From Psychrobacter sp. UBA5136 (GTDB lineage Bacteria; Pseudomonadota; Gammaproteobacteria; Pseudomonadales; Moraxellaceae), in assembly GCF_002414005.1 (NCBI RefSeq), contig NZ_DHYG01000016.1, positions 1 through 53,534 of the forward strand: a stretch of DNA of 53,534 bases, given 5' to 3'. Position numbers and translations under genes: made by a program. Positions 53,148-53,534 of the stretch are shown here, piece after piece. The number at the start of each line of letters is the position of its first letter. The first letter of the stretch is position 1. The notes under the pieces were generated by a model. That model was not told the DNA's origin. It searched no databases and worked only from the letters and a program-made list of their open reading frames with translations.

Positions 53148-53153
53148 AATTCA

Positions 53154-53187
53154 AACCCCGTAAACAAATTGTTTACGGGGTTTTTTA
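53154..53187 (+). terminator. Terminator of the tRNA gene
   Basis: AACCCCGTAAACAA / TTGTTTACGGGGTT with almost no loop, then TTTT, 7 bp after the CCA end. Confidence 0.9.
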
Positions 53188-53283
53188 TTAACTAAATTTT
53201 ATGTAAGCACATTGATGCAGACACCTTTTTGATACTATCTTGATACTTTGACCCTTGTAGTAATTGAAGTATGATGACTACTA

Positions 53284-53534
53284 GGGCATGTCTTCAATTG
53301 GATAAGCCATAAATAATAGTTACAATACCGCATCTATTGAGACGATGCGAGAAGTACAAGTCATGGCAAGAACAGCACTAACAGATACGCTTTGGGAACA
53401 ATTGCAATCAACAATGACAAAGCATGGCTGCTATCAAACTCAAAACAGTCGAGAGGTCATGGAAGCCATACTGTGGAAGCTACGCACAGGCGCGCCGTGG
53501 CGAGACATACCTAAAGAGTTATGTTCGTGGAAAA
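53284..53534 (+). mobile_element. Left end of an IS5-type insertion sequence (cut by window)
   Basis: Begins GGGCATGTCTTCAATTGG after CTA, the look of an IS terminal repeat, about 80 bp before a transposase start codon. Different end sequence from the elements at 16668 and 19458, so it is a second IS type. The right end lies beyond the window. It sits about 140 bp after a tRNA gene. Confidence 0.75.
53363..53534 (+). CDS. IS5-family transposase, N-terminal part
   Basis: Open to the window edge, 57 codons visible: MARTALTDTLWEQLQ, then NSREVMEAILWKLRTGAPWRDIPKEL. This is the usual DUF4096-like N-terminal domain of IS5-type transposases (RTGAPWRDIP motif). No stop or frameshift in the visible part, so the copy could be intact. 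Related to but distinct from the pseudogene at 19473. Confidence 0.88.
   Translation, partial: MARTALTDTLWEQLQSTMTKHGCYQTQNSREVMEAILWKLRTGAPWRDIPKELCSWK

Overview
This window looks like chromosomal DNA of a Psychrobacter-type member of the Moraxellaceae (Gammaproteobacteria). I infer this from the moderate, slightly AT-rich composition, the AAGGA-type ribosome binding sites, the Asn/Gln-rich N-termini on several proteins, a secreted hydrolase that closely resembles the Antarctic Moraxella Lip1 protein as I remember it, and the family make-up of the housekeeping genes. No database search was possible, so the genus is an inference.

Layout. (1) 24-6122, minus strand: a valine-degradation operon. 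It runs from methylmalonate-semialdehyde dehydrogenase through acyl-CoA dehydrogenase, enoyl-CoA hydratase and 3-hydroxyisobutyryl-CoA hydrolase to 3-hydroxyisobutyrate dehydrogenase. It is followed at 6475-10548 by two acyl-CoA synthetases (PrpE and an AlkK-like ligase) and at 10755-12074 by an MFS transporter. (2) 12404-14372, plus strand: a secreted PETase/Lip1-type alpha/beta hydrolase and a divergent metallo-beta-lactamase-like protein. (3) 14477-16451, minus strand: a nitric-oxide response pair, NsrR and NnrS, with a recognisable NsrR operator in front of nnrS. (4) 16668-19951: a foreign-looking island with genes for a glucosyl-3-phosphoglycerate synthase and phosphatase (compatible-solute synthesis). 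It is bracketed by two decayed copies of one IS5-family element in the same orientation, with a MITE-like element at one edge. (5) 20560-27131: an aldehyde/electrophile detoxification locus. An aldehyde dehydrogenase diverges from a NemR-like TetR regulator, which is followed by a YqhD-like alcohol dehydrogenase, a CurA-like reductase, a DJ-1/Hsp31-like protein and a glutathione S-transferase. The same 15-bp palindrome lies in both control regions. (6) 27222-29803, minus strand: an overlapping pair, a sugar-lactone-oxidase-like flavoprotein and a D-threonine-aldolase-like PLP enzyme. (7) 30236-33363, plus strand: an EmrB/EmrA-type efflux pair preceded by a possible 13-residue leader peptide and two hairpins. 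(8) 33460-52977: mostly housekeeping genes (pdxH, glmM, guaB, an MscS channel, cysS, a cobalamin adenosyltransferase, a lipoprotein, a GDPD, a fatty acid desaturase, selO, maeB, cca and a FolM-like reductase). (9) 53071-53147: a CAT-anticodon tRNA with promoter and terminator. (10) 53284 to the window end: the left end of a second, different IS5-type element, cut off by the window.

The points most worth following are the IS-bracketed glucosylglycerate island, the twin operators of the NemR-like locus, the NsrR protein with a roughly 46-residue insertion inside its Fe-S cysteine motif, the PETase-fold hydrolase, the 15-bp tandem repeats in front of prpE, and the possible leader peptide of the efflux operon. 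I did not find a convincing wholly new system (no CRISPR, no recognisable defence island, no prophage).
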